From Saprospiraceae bacterium (GTDB taxonomy: Bacteria > Bacteroidota > Bacteroidia > Chitinophagales > Saprospiraceae), in contig JAGFJA010000021.1 of assembly GCA_024103005.1 (NCBI GenBank), forward strand, positions 62,001 through 126,000: a stretch of DNA of 64,000 bases, read 5' to 3'. This document shows positions 16,359 through 25,863 of the stretch, piece after piece. Position 1 is the first letter of the stretch. Each line of letters starts with the position of its first letter. The translations under genes and the position numbers were made by a program. The notes under the pieces were generated by a model. That model saw only the letters and a program-made list of their open reading frames with translations, searched no databases and had not been told where the DNA came from.

Positions 16359-17465
16359 TCAATCTTTATACCAAAATCTGAATAGCAAGGACAGTCCCAC
16401 CAAGCCGATTATCGGAAACAATGCGACCCACCACATATTCATATTATTCAAACCTAAACGAATCATTGAACCCCAACTCATCCATTCTCCCGTCGGCCCA
16501 ATGCCCAGAAAAGACAAAGCACTTTCTGAAAGAATTGCCCTGGAAGCAGTCAGTGACATAAAGACTACGGAATACGATTTCAACAGGGGCATTATATGTA
16601 ATCCCATAATCCGCCAGACGGAAACTCCCATAGTCGATACCTGATCGATATGAGGCAGATGAACGATTTGCTGAGCACGCCCCTGTAAAAACCAAGCTCC
16701 AGCAGGCAATCTCAGGATTATGAGTATCAGAATCAAACCAATAAAGGAAATCTTATCAAATATGGCAAGGACGACCAGCAATATAACCAGATCCGGAAGA
16801 GGCTGAAAAAACTCCTGAAAACGCCTGTTAAATGTGTCAATCGGCAAAATGCGATTCTTTGTCCTGAAGACTTTTCTGAATATCAGGACTAATCCGACAA
16901 AAAGAATTAAATACCATATCCATCCGATGAAAGTCATTGCCCCCAATATTGACCAGCCTAACATCAATGGAGAAATAAATGCAAAAATTATCCACAATAC
17001 TTTTTCCGGTCGGGAAATATGTAATGGAAATCGCTCGAAATATGCGCCAATAACTCCAAGTATCAGGCTCACAAGACAAGTGAAAACAGCGACGAATAAT
17101 CCAATCAGGACGGCAATCTCCAATCCGCAAATAAACCCTGCAAAAACATCTCGCCCAAGATGATCCGTCCCCATTAAATGGAAATTGCCTAAAGAATCCC
17201 ATTTCAAAGGTGGTAGTGTGGAATCTTTACCCAAGTGAGTCTTGTAAGCCGATACTTTCCAAAGGGGCTGTATGGTCAGGATATCATTATTAATCGGATC
17301 AGATATATCATTACTGAAATTAAACAAACCTAATCGAAGACCAGAATTTCCGATTGAAACAACAGGTTGGGGATTGATCAGGCATTTCAACAAAATATAA
17401 GCAGAAATTATTATCCACCATAACCGAACGCTCCCAGTCTTCTTTTTAAGTTTTGTCGTCTTCAT
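16359..17465 (-). CDS. Peptide/nickel-type ABC transporter permease (DppC-like)
   Basis: This 368-residue inner-membrane permease belongs to the dipeptide/oligopeptide/nickel importer class. It has an N-terminal membrane helix after MKTTKLKKKTGSVR, a periplasmic region with WDSLGNFHLMGTDHLGRDVFAG (the DppC signature GTDxxGRDV), then about five or more helices. The C-terminal EAA-like cytoplasmic loop is followed by SRAILSESALSFLGIGPTGEWMSWGSMI, a strong family mark. The start is set at ATG 17465, giving an ATGA overlap with the stop of the DppB-like gene; the longer frame would run into that gene. No ATP-binding subunit gene is adjacent. Confidence 0.88.
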   Translation of the reverse strand: MKTTKLKKKTGSVRLWWIIISAYILLKCLINPQPVVSIGNSGLRLGLFNFSNDISDPINNDILTIQPLWKVSAYKTHLGKDSTLPPLKWDSLGNFHLMGTDHLGRDVFAGFICGLEIAVLIGLFVAVFTCLVSLILGVIGAYFERFPLHISRPEKVLWIIFAFISPLMLGWSILGAMTFIGWIWYLILFVGLVLIFRKVFRTKNRILPIDTFNRRFQEFFQPLPDLVILLVVLAIFDKISFIGLILILIILRLPAGAWFLQGRAQQIVHLPHIDQVSTMGVSVWRIMGLHIMPLLKSYSVVFMSLTASRAILSESALSFLGIGPTGEWMSWGSMIRLGLNNMNMWWVALFPIIGLVGLSLLFRFWYKD

Positions 17466-18760
17466 ACCGGGTTTGATTTTGTGCGGGGATCGACCCTGAT
17501 GAGCAACCATTTGCCAAAACTGTTCATCAGGCTGTTTATTGTAGCCACAATTGCGGTAATAACCAGCAACATAATAAAATCCTCATTCCGAACGCTCTGC
17601 CAACTAAGCCGCCCCACACCGCCGATTGCAAAAACATTTTCGATCAACAGTACCCCACTCATTAATGCCGGCAAAAGCATACTGAAATAGACGATCATTG
17701 GCAGGGATACATTTCTCAAAATGTGTCTGAAATAAATTCTCCTTCCAGTTAATCCCTTGCTTTGGAGAGTAAGGACGTAAGGCTTCTTCCTGTCTTCTTC
17801 CATACCGGCTATCCAATGCATCGCGATACCACAGCTCAAAGGCAGAGCAATTAAAAACGCAGGCAAGATAAAATAACCTGATTGTTGAGTTAATACACCC
17901 CAAAATGAAGTTGAAGGTAAAAGCAAGAATCGGGCAGGTCCGGGAAAGATATTCAAAAAAGGAATGTAATAATCTGAGGTGAAAAACTGAACGGCCAAAA
18001 CAGCCAGACAAAATATCGGAAAGACATAGACAAAATTAAAAACAATCATCCAGAATCGCTTCATCCCCGGCTTCAACTGCATATACATCAAGGCAAGACC
18101 TGTACCTCCGGCTATAGAAAAAAGATAGGCAAAAAAACTCAGGATGAAGGACAGAGCCATGGCTGATTTCAATTGATACCACTTTCCTGTTCCGCTAAAG
18201 AATGTGGAAAAATCTTTATGAAAAGCATTGCCTGTTCCCCACCAATGAAAAGTTGGCATCCAGCGAAAAATGCCGTTATCTGTAACTTTTAGGGACTTTT
18301 CAATATTCAGGCAAGTCTCTTTTACTTCTTCTTTAGTTATTGCATTATTAATCAATTGTGACACCTCAGCCTTAATCTGAGAGGTATCCCGAATATATCG
18401 CCACCTGTTGACCTCCCGATAACCCTCCATTGATGCCAGCTGTTCAACATCTCTCTGAAATGAAAGCCAGGATGAATAGTCAATTCCTTGTTTGAGAAAT
18501 GCAATTCCTTGTTTTTTTACAGGACCTCGTGAGGTCAGTTCGAGTCGATGGTCATACCAGGATGGCAGAACTGAAAAATAAAACATAGGGAGATTGCTTT
18601 CAATTTTATCCTCTGAAGCTGGATAATCGTCTATATCTACCCTGTCTGAGATAATCCCAGCCAGAAAATAAACAACCATCACAACAACCAACACCCTAAA
18701 AACCAGTCCAAAAAGTTCATTGCTAATCCTAATGCTGAATTTTAATATTTTTGAACTCAA
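17462..18760 (-). CDS. Peptide-type ABC transporter permease (DppB-like)
   Basis: The product has 432 residues and is the partner permease of the DppC-like protein. An N-terminal helix (residues 15-37) is followed by an unusually large periplasmic insert (about residues 40-195) before the remaining five helices. The C-terminal half contains the transport core with KKPYVLTLQSKGLTGRRIYFRHILRNVSLPMI, the cytoplasmic EAA loop, and LSGVLLIENVFAIGGVG-like family motif (MSGVLLIENVFAIGGVGRLSW). No ATG is available near the start; a TTG at 18760 is the likely initiator, 32 bases after the lipoprotein gene. Confidence 0.82.
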   Translation of the reverse strand: MSSKILKFSIRISNELFGLVFRVLVVVMVVYFLAGIISDRVDIDDYPASEDKIESNLPMFYFSVLPSWYDHRLELTSRGPVKKQGIAFLKQGIDYSSWLSFQRDVEQLASMEGYREVNRWRYIRDTSQIKAEVSQLINNAITKEEVKETCLNIEKSLKVTDNGIFRWMPTFHWWGTGNAFHKDFSTFFSGTGKWYQLKSAMALSFILSFFAYLFSIAGGTGLALMYMQLKPGMKRFWMIVFNFVYVFPIFCLAVLAVQFFTSDYYIPFLNIFPGPARFLLLPSTSFWGVLTQQSGYFILPAFLIALPLSCGIAMHWIAGMEEDRKKPYVLTLQSKGLTGRRIYFRHILRNVSLPMIVYFSMLLPALMSGVLLIENVFAIGGVGRLSWQSVRNEDFIMLLVITAIVATINSLMNSFGKWLLIRVDPRTKSNPV

Positions 18761-18792
18761 AATAAAATTGTGTTTAGGTCATTACGTCCGTG

Positions 18793-20517
18793 TTACCGGG
18801 CTGTATTTTCGAAATATCCTGGTCGTCTGGCAGAAGTCACTATTGTCATCCCATCCTTGATTACTATATTGTTCTTAGGACTAAAAAGGAAGATAACCGG
18901 TTGAATCTCAACAATTCTTCGCTGGAAGTCTCGGTACAATTGTTGTCTGTTGTTGACTGAGTGTGTAGTCCGTATAGCTTCCGTAATCCTGTCAATTTCA
19001 GGGTCATTAACATTAGAATAGTTTGAACCTTTTCCATAGGCGTTGGCTGAGTTCCATCCAATATACGGGTCATCAAGACCAGGAAATTGCTTTACCACAA
19101 GGTTAGCGAGATCATACTTTCCGGATTTTATTCTCTCCAGCATTTTAGGAAAATCCATTACTTCAATTCTAATTTCTATGCCGACTTTTTGAGCTTCATT
19201 TTTAAGCAGGGTCGCAACATCTTTACCGAGTTGTTTTCCTGTTGTCATGATAGAAAAGGAAAGTTTTTGAGGTTTTCCATCGATTATTTTCACCCTGGTA
19301 CCATCATTATTACGGTCTTGGTATCCTGCTTCATCCAGTAAAGAGGCAGCTTTGTCAGGATCATATTCAACCGGTTGAAGGTCTTTAACATAGTAAGGCT
19401 TTTGGTGTAAGACAGGACTTATGACCCTTTCTGCATTTCCACCCATGAGGGATTGAATAATCTGATTCACATTTACCAGATGGGCAAGGGCAGACCTGAC
19501 CGCATGATCTTTAAGTAAGGCACCCTCATTATTCATACCGATGTAATAATACTGGAGAACATCAGACGAAATGATATTGAAATTTTTAGCAAGAATTGGA
19601 TCTTTTTTAATCATATCAATAGTCTCTTCGTCCACATCTGGCAAAATATTAACCTGATCGTCTTTAAGAGCAGCCAAGGCTGTAATTTGTTCCGGCAGAA
19701 TGAGATAATTAATTTGTGACGGATAGGCTTTCAGATCTATATTGGAAGAAGCTGATTTTTCACCCCAGTAATTATTTAGCCTGGTAAGTGTAAGTCGTTG
19801 ATTGGGAATCCATTCACCAACCTGATAAGGTCCTGTACCAACATGTCGTGTAAAATCATCTTCCAAAAAAGCGACCTGATTGGCGAGATTAACAAGAGCG
19901 ATTGAATCTTTCTTTGTATTTAGGGAGTCTTGATAATGAATGAGTGCATCCCATGAATATTTTGCCATTTCGCTATTCGGATCCAGCACATGGGCAGGCA
20001 AAAGGGGTAAATTGGTAAAAGCTTCAATATCGAGGTGATAAGAGCCATTGAACACAACAGTAAAATTTTTAGCTGTGGGATCTGGAGCGTCAAGTTCAGT
20101 AATGTTTGCCAGGGTGGATCTTACTGAGCCGAAATTCTTAAATGGATTTGCAATGAGTTTAAGGGTAAAAAGCACGTCATTGGCTGTAACCGGTCGCCCA
20201 TCACTCCAGGATGCTTTGTCATCCAATCTGAAGGTATAAATTTCACCGGTAGAATCGACCACAGGTTGAGGTATATCTTCCAAAAGTACGGGTTCCAGTT
20301 CGAGCGTAGCGGGATTGAAATCTGCCATGGGAAGGTAAATCTTGCTGCTGATCTGACCGGCTATAGTGGATTTGGCTAAAAGTGGAAATAATGTTTCAGG
20401 GCTTTCGTCAATGGCTATATTTACGGTATCCGTGGGAGTCGGCACCTCATTGCGACAAGAGGTCAAGAAAATAATCGGTATTAAAAATAAAAAAGCAAGA
20501 TTTTTCCAACCGGACAT
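18793..20517 (-). CDS. Peptide ABC transporter substrate-binding lipoprotein (family 5)
   Basis: This 574-residue extracytoplasmic binding protein belongs to the SBP_bac_5 family (DppA/OppA). The N-terminus has a lipobox (IIFLTSC, cysteine at residue 21), so it is a lipoprotein. The mature protein has the expected PETLFPLLAKSTIAGQISSKIYLPM start, then the family block FRLDDKASWSDGRPVTANDVLFTLKLI (the consensus SDGxPxTAxDV). DHAVRSALAHLVNVNQII and YDPDKAASLLDEAGYQDRNNDG follow. It begins the three-gene importer operon with the two permeases and has its own promoter and an upstream terminator. Confidence 0.9.
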   Translation of the reverse strand: MSGWKNLAFLFLIPIIFLTSCRNEVPTPTDTVNIAIDESPETLFPLLAKSTIAGQISSKIYLPMADFNPATLELEPVLLEDIPQPVVDSTGEIYTFRLDDKASWSDGRPVTANDVLFTLKLIANPFKNFGSVRSTLANITELDAPDPTAKNFTVVFNGSYHLDIEAFTNLPLLPAHVLDPNSEMAKYSWDALIHYQDSLNTKKDSIALVNLANQVAFLEDDFTRHVGTGPYQVGEWIPNQRLTLTRLNNYWGEKSASSNIDLKAYPSQINYLILPEQITALAALKDDQVNILPDVDEETIDMIKKDPILAKNFNIISSDVLQYYYIGMNNEGALLKDHAVRSALAHLVNVNQIIQSLMGGNAERVISPVLHQKPYYVKDLQPVEYDPDKAASLLDEAGYQDRNNDGTRVKIIDGKPQKLSFSIMTTGKQLGKDVATLLKNEAQKVGIEIRIEVMDFPKMLERIKSGKYDLANLVVKQFPGLDDPYIGWNSANAYGKGSNYSNVNDPEIDRITEAIRTTHSVNNRQQLYRDFQRRIVEIQPVIFLFSPKNNIVIKDGMTIVTSARRPGYFENTAR

Positions 20518-20536
20518 ACATTTAAATTTTACGAAA

Positions 20537-20570
20537 CAAAATTAATCAATAGACCAATATTATTCCAAAA
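20537..20570 (-). promoter_or_regulatory. Promoter of the peptide importer operon (TTTTGG, about 20 bases, TAATTTTG)
   Basis: On the minus strand the -7 box TAATTTTG (20544-20537) is an exact TAnnTTTG match 19 bases before the ATG of the binding-protein gene. TTTTGG (20570-20565) provides a -33 TTG at 21-base spacing. The upstream terminator hairpin ends close to the -33 element. Confidence 0.5.
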
Positions 20571-20576
20571 TACCAA

Positions 20577-20598
20577 AAAGACCTCAACCGAAGTCTTT
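20577..20598 (-). terminator. Rho-independent terminator downstream of the sialidase gene
   Basis: On the minus strand the stem AAAGACTTC pairs with GAGGTCTTT across a GGTT loop: nine pairs, one of them a G-U pair. The right arm ends in a run of five T. On the plus strand the same position would be a C-A mismatch, so the hairpin favours minus-strand transcription. It lies about 210 bases after the sialidase stop. Confidence 0.6.
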
Positions 20599-20811
20599 CT
20601 CCTTAAAAAGCGGATGGTCTGATCAATATTTATATGTAAAGTTACTATATTTTGATGGAAATCAAATGGTGGTCTTTTAAACTATTGACAGTATGTAGTA
20701 TGGAAAATGTTCTCTGAACCCATATTTTTCATCTTACATAAATTAGTCCCAATCTTTAAGAACATTCAGAAGGACAATAATTAATAGCAAGAAACTTTTT
20801 TTTATGGGCAT

Positions 20812-22455
20812 TTACCTTTTACCCGGTTTTTTATAATGATCTTTTCCGTCTGTAAGCCAATCTAGACTGAAATTAAGAAAGTACATTTTATAAGGTACGC
20901 TTTCATCTTCTTCTACATAGACACCGATGGTTCCATCCGGAAGAATGGTAATGGATGAATAGGCTGATTCGCCCTTACAAATGGTTTTTCTGACCGGCCA
21001 GGTCATTCCCTCATTATAACTCATCCACATACTCACATTTGTTCGATTTTCGGCAAATGGCAAGGTATGTAAAATACGGTTTTTATCATAACCATCCTTG
21101 ACGGAAGTATATCTAATGATGTCTGCATCACAGGCATTACCCCAGATCTCTTTCCAAGAATTTTTAGGTCCCCAGGTTTCGCCTCTGTCATAGGATTTTG
21201 ACCAGAGCCTGTTGCCGAAAGTCCGGCTGCTTAATAATATGGTTCCGTCATTTAATTCCACAACTTTTGCCTCATCTCCCCTATCCATAGCCTTTCGGGA
21301 CACATGCCAGGTCGTGCCTTCATCATCCGAATAGACTACGTAATTGTTGAGCCGGTGATTCTCCATTGATTCCCTCACTGCAATCACTGCCATGATCCGG
21401 CCATCCCTGAGGGTCAGACCTCTTCCTGAACCAAAAAATGAAGATTGCCAGTGTCTGCGGACAGAATCAGGGCAATTGATTCCGTACAACTGATCAGTGA
21501 TATCTTTTGGTGCAGTCCACGTTCTGCCATTGTCATTGCTTACACTCATGGAATGGCCTTGTGGCTTTTCGGAAGTAGAGTTCCATAATCCCGACCCACC
21601 GACAAATAATGCCACCAGCTTTCCGGACAAGGTCTTGATGATGCAGGCATCTCCGTAACCTTTATTCCTTCCTTCGCCTTTCGCAATGGTAACCGGTTTT
21701 GACCAAGTTTTTCCGCCATCTGTACTTCTTTGAGCAATAATATCAATATCTTCCGGCAAATCGATGCTATTGTTTTTCCTCTTGTCAGTCAAAATAACCA
21801 ATGAATGGTCATCGGCTGTAATTATTGCAGGAATCCGATAATTTTTAGAACCAAAATCCCCGGGACCCAAAACAAGAATGCGTTTTAGTAAGATCTCACG
21901 ACTTCCTTCAGGATTACCATTGGCTATCTGGAAATTCTGGTTATCCACCCTAATCGACATCAGTGAAACATCTATTCTATTTCCTTCTCCGGCTTGTGCC
22001 GCAACATCAACTGTCACCCAAAGATGATTATTTCCGGGAAAAAGCCTCCTGCTTGTAGCCATGACCAACTCGGATTGCCTTATTTGGGCGTCTGCCAATA
22101 AATCACCTAATGGTTTTCGGGGATTAAACTCATTTAAATTGCCCGTATAGTATATCTTGCACTTGGTTATATCCTTTAATTGACTTGTACCATTAAAATT
22201 TAAATGCACTTCAGACAAAACCGACGGACTACCGTCCATAAATGGTATAATGATGTGCAAAACAAGTTCATTGACATTTCCTCTGCCGGTATAATTGTTA
22301 TCCTGGATGACTTTTATTGAGTCGGCAATAAACGGTTTTAGGTAGGGTCTTGACTGAGTAAAACTTGAATTAAATACATAACTGAAAGCAATCAAAAACA
22401 TTAAAGCAGACCTTAATTTTACTGTATATTCAGATATATGTATCACTCTAATCAT
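20812..22455 (-). CDS. Secreted exo-alpha-sialidase (neuraminidase, GH33-type)
   Basis: This enzyme cleaves terminal sialic acids. The 547-residue protein has a hydrophobic N-terminal signal (about residues 12-35), an N-terminal beta-sandwich domain of about 150 residues (typical of Bacteroidota sialidases), and a beta-propeller catalytic domain. The domain begins at the YRIPAI motif near residue 205, which supplies the first catalytic arginine. Five Asp boxes of the S-x-D/N-x-G-x-T-W form follow: STDGGKTW, SNDNGRTW, SDDEGTTW, SYDRGETW and SYNEGMTW. The gene is transcribed alone; no sialic-acid transport or catabolic genes lie nearby, and the N-terminal Met choice (residue 1 or residue 19) is uncertain. 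Confidence 0.88.
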   Translation of the reverse strand: MIRVIHISEYTVKLRSALMFLIAFSYVFNSSFTQSRPYLKPFIADSIKVIQDNNYTGRGNVNELVLHIIIPFMDGSPSVLSEVHLNFNGTSQLKDITKCKIYYTGNLNEFNPRKPLGDLLADAQIRQSELVMATSRRLFPGNNHLWVTVDVAAQAGEGNRIDVSLMSIRVDNQNFQIANGNPEGSREILLKRILVLGPGDFGSKNYRIPAIITADDHSLVILTDKRKNNSIDLPEDIDIIAQRSTDGGKTWSKPVTIAKGEGRNKGYGDACIIKTLSGKLVALFVGGSGLWNSTSEKPQGHSMSVSNDNGRTWTAPKDITDQLYGINCPDSVRRHWQSSFFGSGRGLTLRDGRIMAVIAVRESMENHRLNNYVVYSDDEGTTWHVSRKAMDRGDEAKVVELNDGTILLSSRTFGNRLWSKSYDRGETWGPKNSWKEIWGNACDADIIRYTSVKDGYDKNRILHTLPFAENRTNVSMWMSYNEGMTWPVRKTICKGESAYSSITILPDGTIGVYVEEDESVPYKMYFLNFSLDWLTDGKDHYKKPGKR

Positions 22456-22564
22456 CCTTATTTATTTCGTTGTTTATCAAGATTATAGAGCTCAAAAATC
22501 AGGTTATTAAATTAGGTCGGTTAGCCTTCAGTTAACCTAATCAATGGCTGTACCCTTTTATTCG

Positions 22565-23215
22565 CTACTTCCTCATGCTGAGTCCGATTAAATAAAATAT
22601 TAAAACCCGCATGGCAAAACGTCCAGAAGGTTCCTGTGACCCGAAGACCTCCAATATTCGTTGGGGCAAACTATTTTCCTGTATTTCAATTTTAAGTTCT
22701 GCGCAAGGACTACCTCCCACTCTGATTAAGTATTCAGTTTCATCCTTCATCTCAAACGTTGCAATTTCAGTTTTGCTGCCGGGGTAAAATAATTTTCCTC
22801 CAACCTGAATAGTTCCAAGAGGTCTTTTATCCAGAAACACATCGGTGTGGTCTTTTTTCAGGATAAATCTAAAGACATTGGAGGCAGTAGCCACACCCAT
22901 AACGCCTGTTTTGTTTTTCTCGGAATGATTGATAACTTTATACGCTAAAAAGGGTTCATGGTAAATAGACAATAACAAGCCTTCTAAAGAAGAGTCAAAG
23001 AATGAGCCTCCCTTTACTTTTTTTCTGTTTCCTGATAAAAGTGCAAGTTCATCATCCTCAAATTTGACCAAATCTTTTTGACTCTGTTCCAGGAACTTAT
23101 CCACAAGACCTGAATTCTTTTCATATAATTTCCCGTCAGGTTGCAGGCTGAAATAACCTTTAGTATATAAGGCATATCCAAGAAATGCAAGAAGTCCGAT
23201 AATTATTATTGACAT
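22565..23215 (-). CDS. Membrane-anchored protein of unknown function
   Basis: This 216-residue protein matches no family I can name. An N-terminal membrane helix (residues 2-18, IIIIGLLAFLGYALYTKGYF) is followed by a soluble, mostly beta, region with KLYEKNSGLVDKFLEQSQKDL and a central FLDKRPLGTIQVGGKLFYPG segment. A second hydrophobic patch near the C-terminus (VLIFYLIGLSM) may be a membrane helix, so the soluble domain may be tethered at both ends. A perfect -7 box lies 18 bases upstream, so it is its own transcription unit. It sits between the sialidase gene and the flippase-like gene. Confidence 0.55.
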   Translation of the reverse strand: MSIIIIGLLAFLGYALYTKGYFSLQPDGKLYEKNSGLVDKFLEQSQKDLVKFEDDELALLSGNRKKVKGGSFFDSSLEGLLLSIYHEPFLAYKVINHSEKNKTGVMGVATASNVFRFILKKDHTDVFLDKRPLGTIQVGGKLFYPGSKTEIATFEMKDETEYLIRVGGSPCAELKIEIQENSLPQRILEVFGSQEPSGRFAMRVLIFYLIGLSMRK

Positions 23216-23233
23216 GAAAAAAATTAATTTTTA

Positions 23234-23241
23234 CAAAGATA
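23234..23241 (-). promoter_or_regulatory. -7 box TATCTTTG
   Basis: Exact TAnnTTTG on the minus strand, 18 bases before the ATG at 23215. A -33 TTG was not found. Confidence 0.45.
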
Positions 23242-23297
23242 ACATATTAACCAGTTTGTATAAAATCCCTTAAAAAAGATCAGGATAATAAAACTCA

Positions 23298-24359
23298 TTA
23301 CTCAGAAGGTTGTATTTTATGTTCTTTGTTCCTGTCTCTGATAATTTTATTGAGCCAATTTGGCACTATGATGACACCTGAAAATAAATAGAAATAATAT
23401 GAAATTATCCTCCATAATAATGCAATAATCAATGAAACGCCAACCGGAATATAATCGGATAAAAATCCACCAAATACACCTTCAATAATACCGGAACCAC
23501 CGGGAGAAGGGCTGAACATGATGACCATAAACATTGTCTGAACCCTGGCATACAATTCTAAAACAACATACCAACCTCTTTCAAGGCCTCCTATTATCCC
23601 TAAAATCAAAGCGACCAGAATCAAAAACCTGAAAATCCAGGCAAAACAAGTTGTCACAATAGCTCCCAGATGAAATTTCCACGAACGACCCTTGATTTCT
23701 TGAGAAGCTAGGATTATATCATTTCCTAATTTGATTGCCTTTTTTCGCCATCGCTTTAACAATGGTAAAGAAGTCATAAAACCCAGTAAGAACTTTATTT
23801 TTTGCGGACTGAAAAACAATCCGTATAAAAACAGGGTACTATATGCTGTTTTGAAAAAATATGCCGTCAATAATGCACTACCGGCAACAGTTGTATAGTC
23901 CAGAGCAGTCATTCCCGGTCTGACCATCTCAGGACCGAAAATCAGGAACAATATTGGAAGGGTTATCACAAAGAAATAAGAGTCCAGAATAGCCGTATAA
24001 ATAACAATAACCGTAGTTCGACCGGCTGACAACTTCTCTTGTGCCAGAGCAAAGAGTGCTACAGCCGATCCGCCCACAGCTGTCGGGGCTATGGCAGAAC
24101 TAAATTCCCAAATAAAAATCAATTGAATACATTTGAGAAAACTAAACTCTTTCTCCGACAAAATATACAATCTCAGTGCATAACTCAAATGTTTACACAT
24201 CATAAAAAAGATAGACAATCCGATAGCAATAAAAGCACCTGTAGTCCAAGATATCTTCCTGAACTCATTGATATCAAACTGCTTCCAGAACAAATATCCT
24301 ACCACCACCACACCAATCAGGATGGGCCAGATGGCTTTGGATATACGGATAGATTGCAT
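23298..24359 (-). CDS. Lysylphosphatidylglycerol synthase TM-like (YbhN/UPF0104) membrane protein
   Basis: This integral membrane protein has 353 residues and about seven to eight helices. The core is the UPF0104 transmembrane region found in lysylphosphatidylglycerol synthases and in lipid-flippase-like YbhN proteins. Seen here are FIWEFSSAIAPTAVGGSAVALFAL (the GG segment after a TM), SPSPGGSGIIEGVFGGFL (family core) and a C-terminal RIISYYFYLFSG helix. The aminoacyl-transferase domain is absent. The ATG at 24359 is chosen over a TTG at 24407 because it gives a family-typical start. Probable lipid transport role; no direct evidence. Confidence 0.8.
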   Translation of the reverse strand: MQSIRISKAIWPILIGVVVVGYLFWKQFDINEFRKISWTTGAFIAIGLSIFFMMCKHLSYALRLYILSEKEFSFLKCIQLIFIWEFSSAIAPTAVGGSAVALFALAQEKLSAGRTTVIVIYTAILDSYFFVITLPILFLIFGPEMVRPGMTALDYTTVAGSALLTAYFFKTAYSTLFLYGLFFSPQKIKFLLGFMTSLPLLKRWRKKAIKLGNDIILASQEIKGRSWKFHLGAIVTTCFAWIFRFLILVALILGIIGGLERGWYVVLELYARVQTMFMVIMFSPSPGGSGIIEGVFGGFLSDYIPVGVSLIIALLWRIISYYFYLFSGVIIVPNWLNKIIRDRNKEHKIQPSE

Positions 24360-24481
24360 TGCTTTTTTATCCTCACCTTTAAATACAGGACCGCTTTTTT
24401 CTTCCAATAATGCTTAATTTAGAGGCTTTAAATATCTGACTTAAATTCAATAATTTCATCATTCATAAAACGCATAAAGAT

Positions 24482-25357
24482 TTGTATTTTTTTTATAATA
24501 TTTTACTAATCATTGTTTTTAACCTGTTAATAACAAAATCATTTTGCCAACAAAGAATTATTCTTCCTGAAATTCTCAATGAAAATTCCGGCATGATATT
24601 TAAAGGCGACACCATCGTATGGCTTAATGATAGCGGAAATCCGGCAGAACTTATCCTTACAGATTCCAAAGGAAAATTGATAAGTTCGATACATTTACCA
24701 TTGATTAATAATGATTGGGAAGCGTTGACGCAAGACCACACAGGCAATATCTACATCGCCGATGTTGGAAATAATAGCTACAAAGCAGAAAATTTCACAA
24801 TTTATTTTCTCAATTCTTCCTTTCAGCTGCAAGATTCACTTAGCTTTCACTATCCCATCCGCTCAAAATCGATAAACTTCAATTGTGAAGCCATGTGCTG
24901 GTTTCAGGATAGTCTCCACCTCTTCACAAAGGGAGATCTGTATTATAGCCCAGCTGAAACATGCCATTTCAAAATTTCCTTGCCTTTATCTAAAGGTAAA
25001 ATCAATAATAAAGGTTGTACAGCCACCCTGCATCCCTTTATTATTACGGATGCAGCCATAAGCCCAACAGGTGACATCCTGGTCATTCTCTCATACCGAT
25101 ACAGGATGATCGGCGGGTTCTTGCCCGACACAGACACTCGTTTATACTTTTTTAACCTGAATAATGGCATTGATGACCTCTTCAATCAACCTTTTCACTA
25201 TTATACACTTCCGACCTTTTTAGTTACTCGTCAGTATGAGTCTGTCGCTTATGACAATGAGGGAAATCTTTGGATAGCTTCTGAAAAGACAGCCTTCCTC
25301 AAACCAATTCTTAAAAAAATTAAACTCCCGGCTAAGCTGCAATTAGTCAGGAACTGA
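24482..25357 (+). CDS. Secreted beta-propeller-like protein, function unknown
   Basis: This 291-residue protein starts at a TTG (24482) and has a signal peptide (residues 1-22, ending SFC-QQ). It contains a WLNDSGNP motif followed by NDWEALTQDHTGNIYIADVGNNS, a spaced pair of segments also seen in a Bacteroidota family of secreted six-bladed propellers. Later strands include ESVAYDNEGNLWIASE. It has no T9SS sorting domain and no lipobox. The role may be adhesion, binding or an esterase-like activity, but the catalytic residues cannot be named. The gene ends overlapping the convergent protein at 25343. Confidence 0.55.
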   Translation: MYFFYNILLIIVFNLLITKSFCQQRIILPEILNENSGMIFKGDTIVWLNDSGNPAELILTDSKGKLISSIHLPLINNDWEALTQDHTGNIYIADVGNNSYKAENFTIYFLNSSFQLQDSLSFHYPIRSKSINFNCEAMCWFQDSLHLFTKGDLYYSPAETCHFKISLPLSKGKINNKGCTATLHPFIITDAAISPTGDILVILSYRYRMIGGFLPDTDTRLYFFNLNNGIDDLFNQPFHYYTLPTFLVTRQYESVAYDNEGNLWIASEKTAFLKPILKKIKLPAKLQLVRN

Positions 25358-25846
25358 CAAGCTGATTTTAATTTTCCGCCGTCCATTTTCATATATTTTA
25401 TCTTCATAGAATGTAAGCACATCCGGACCTTCCACCGTGTAATGATCTATCCTGAACTTTCTGTTATACTTCACCTTACCTTCAATAAAACTAAATCCGT
25501 TGTCACTCAACAATTTATAAATACGCAGTGAAACATCAGGCATTAAATCCACCTCCGTCTGTATTTCAAACACATAACTGTCGCAAAAATCATAGGCTAT
25601 AAATTTCTCCTTTGGATTTGAAGGTACATACTCTTCTTTTCTGATGTCACACCCACAGTTGCAACTCTTCCGACTGTGAATCACAGCCGCCTCTTTTAAA
25701 TTAAACAGTTCAAGCAAGTCTTGCTTAAAATTTAATGCACGCTGTCGTTGCCCGGGGATAGAATCCGATTGAGCGAAATCGGCTGCCTCTCCTCGCCCCG
25801 AAAAAAACAAAACAGCCAATAAAATAATAAATCTGCTCATGTACAT
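25343..25846 (-). CDS. Secreted cysteine-containing protein of unknown function
   Basis: This 167-residue protein has an N-terminal signal peptide (MYMSRFIILLAVLFFSGRGEAA). A short CNCGCD motif near residue 64 holds three cysteines in five positions, and a fourth cysteine follows in FCDSYVF. The remainder is a predicted alternating beta region (TEVDLMPDVSLRIYKLL). No named family is recognised. The cysteine cluster suggests a metal or disulfide site. Its stop lies within the convergent propeller gene (15-base overlap). A -7 box TAGCTTTG lies 17 bases upstream. Confidence 0.55.
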   Translation of the reverse strand: MYMSRFIILLAVLFFSGRGEAADFAQSDSIPGQRQRALNFKQDLLELFNLKEAAVIHSRKSCNCGCDIRKEEYVPSNPKEKFIAYDFCDSYVFEIQTEVDLMPDVSLRIYKLLSDNGFSFIEGKVKYNRKFRIDHYTVEGPDVLTFYEDKIYENGRRKIKISLSVPD

Positions 25847-25863
25847 AATGATGGATTCACATT

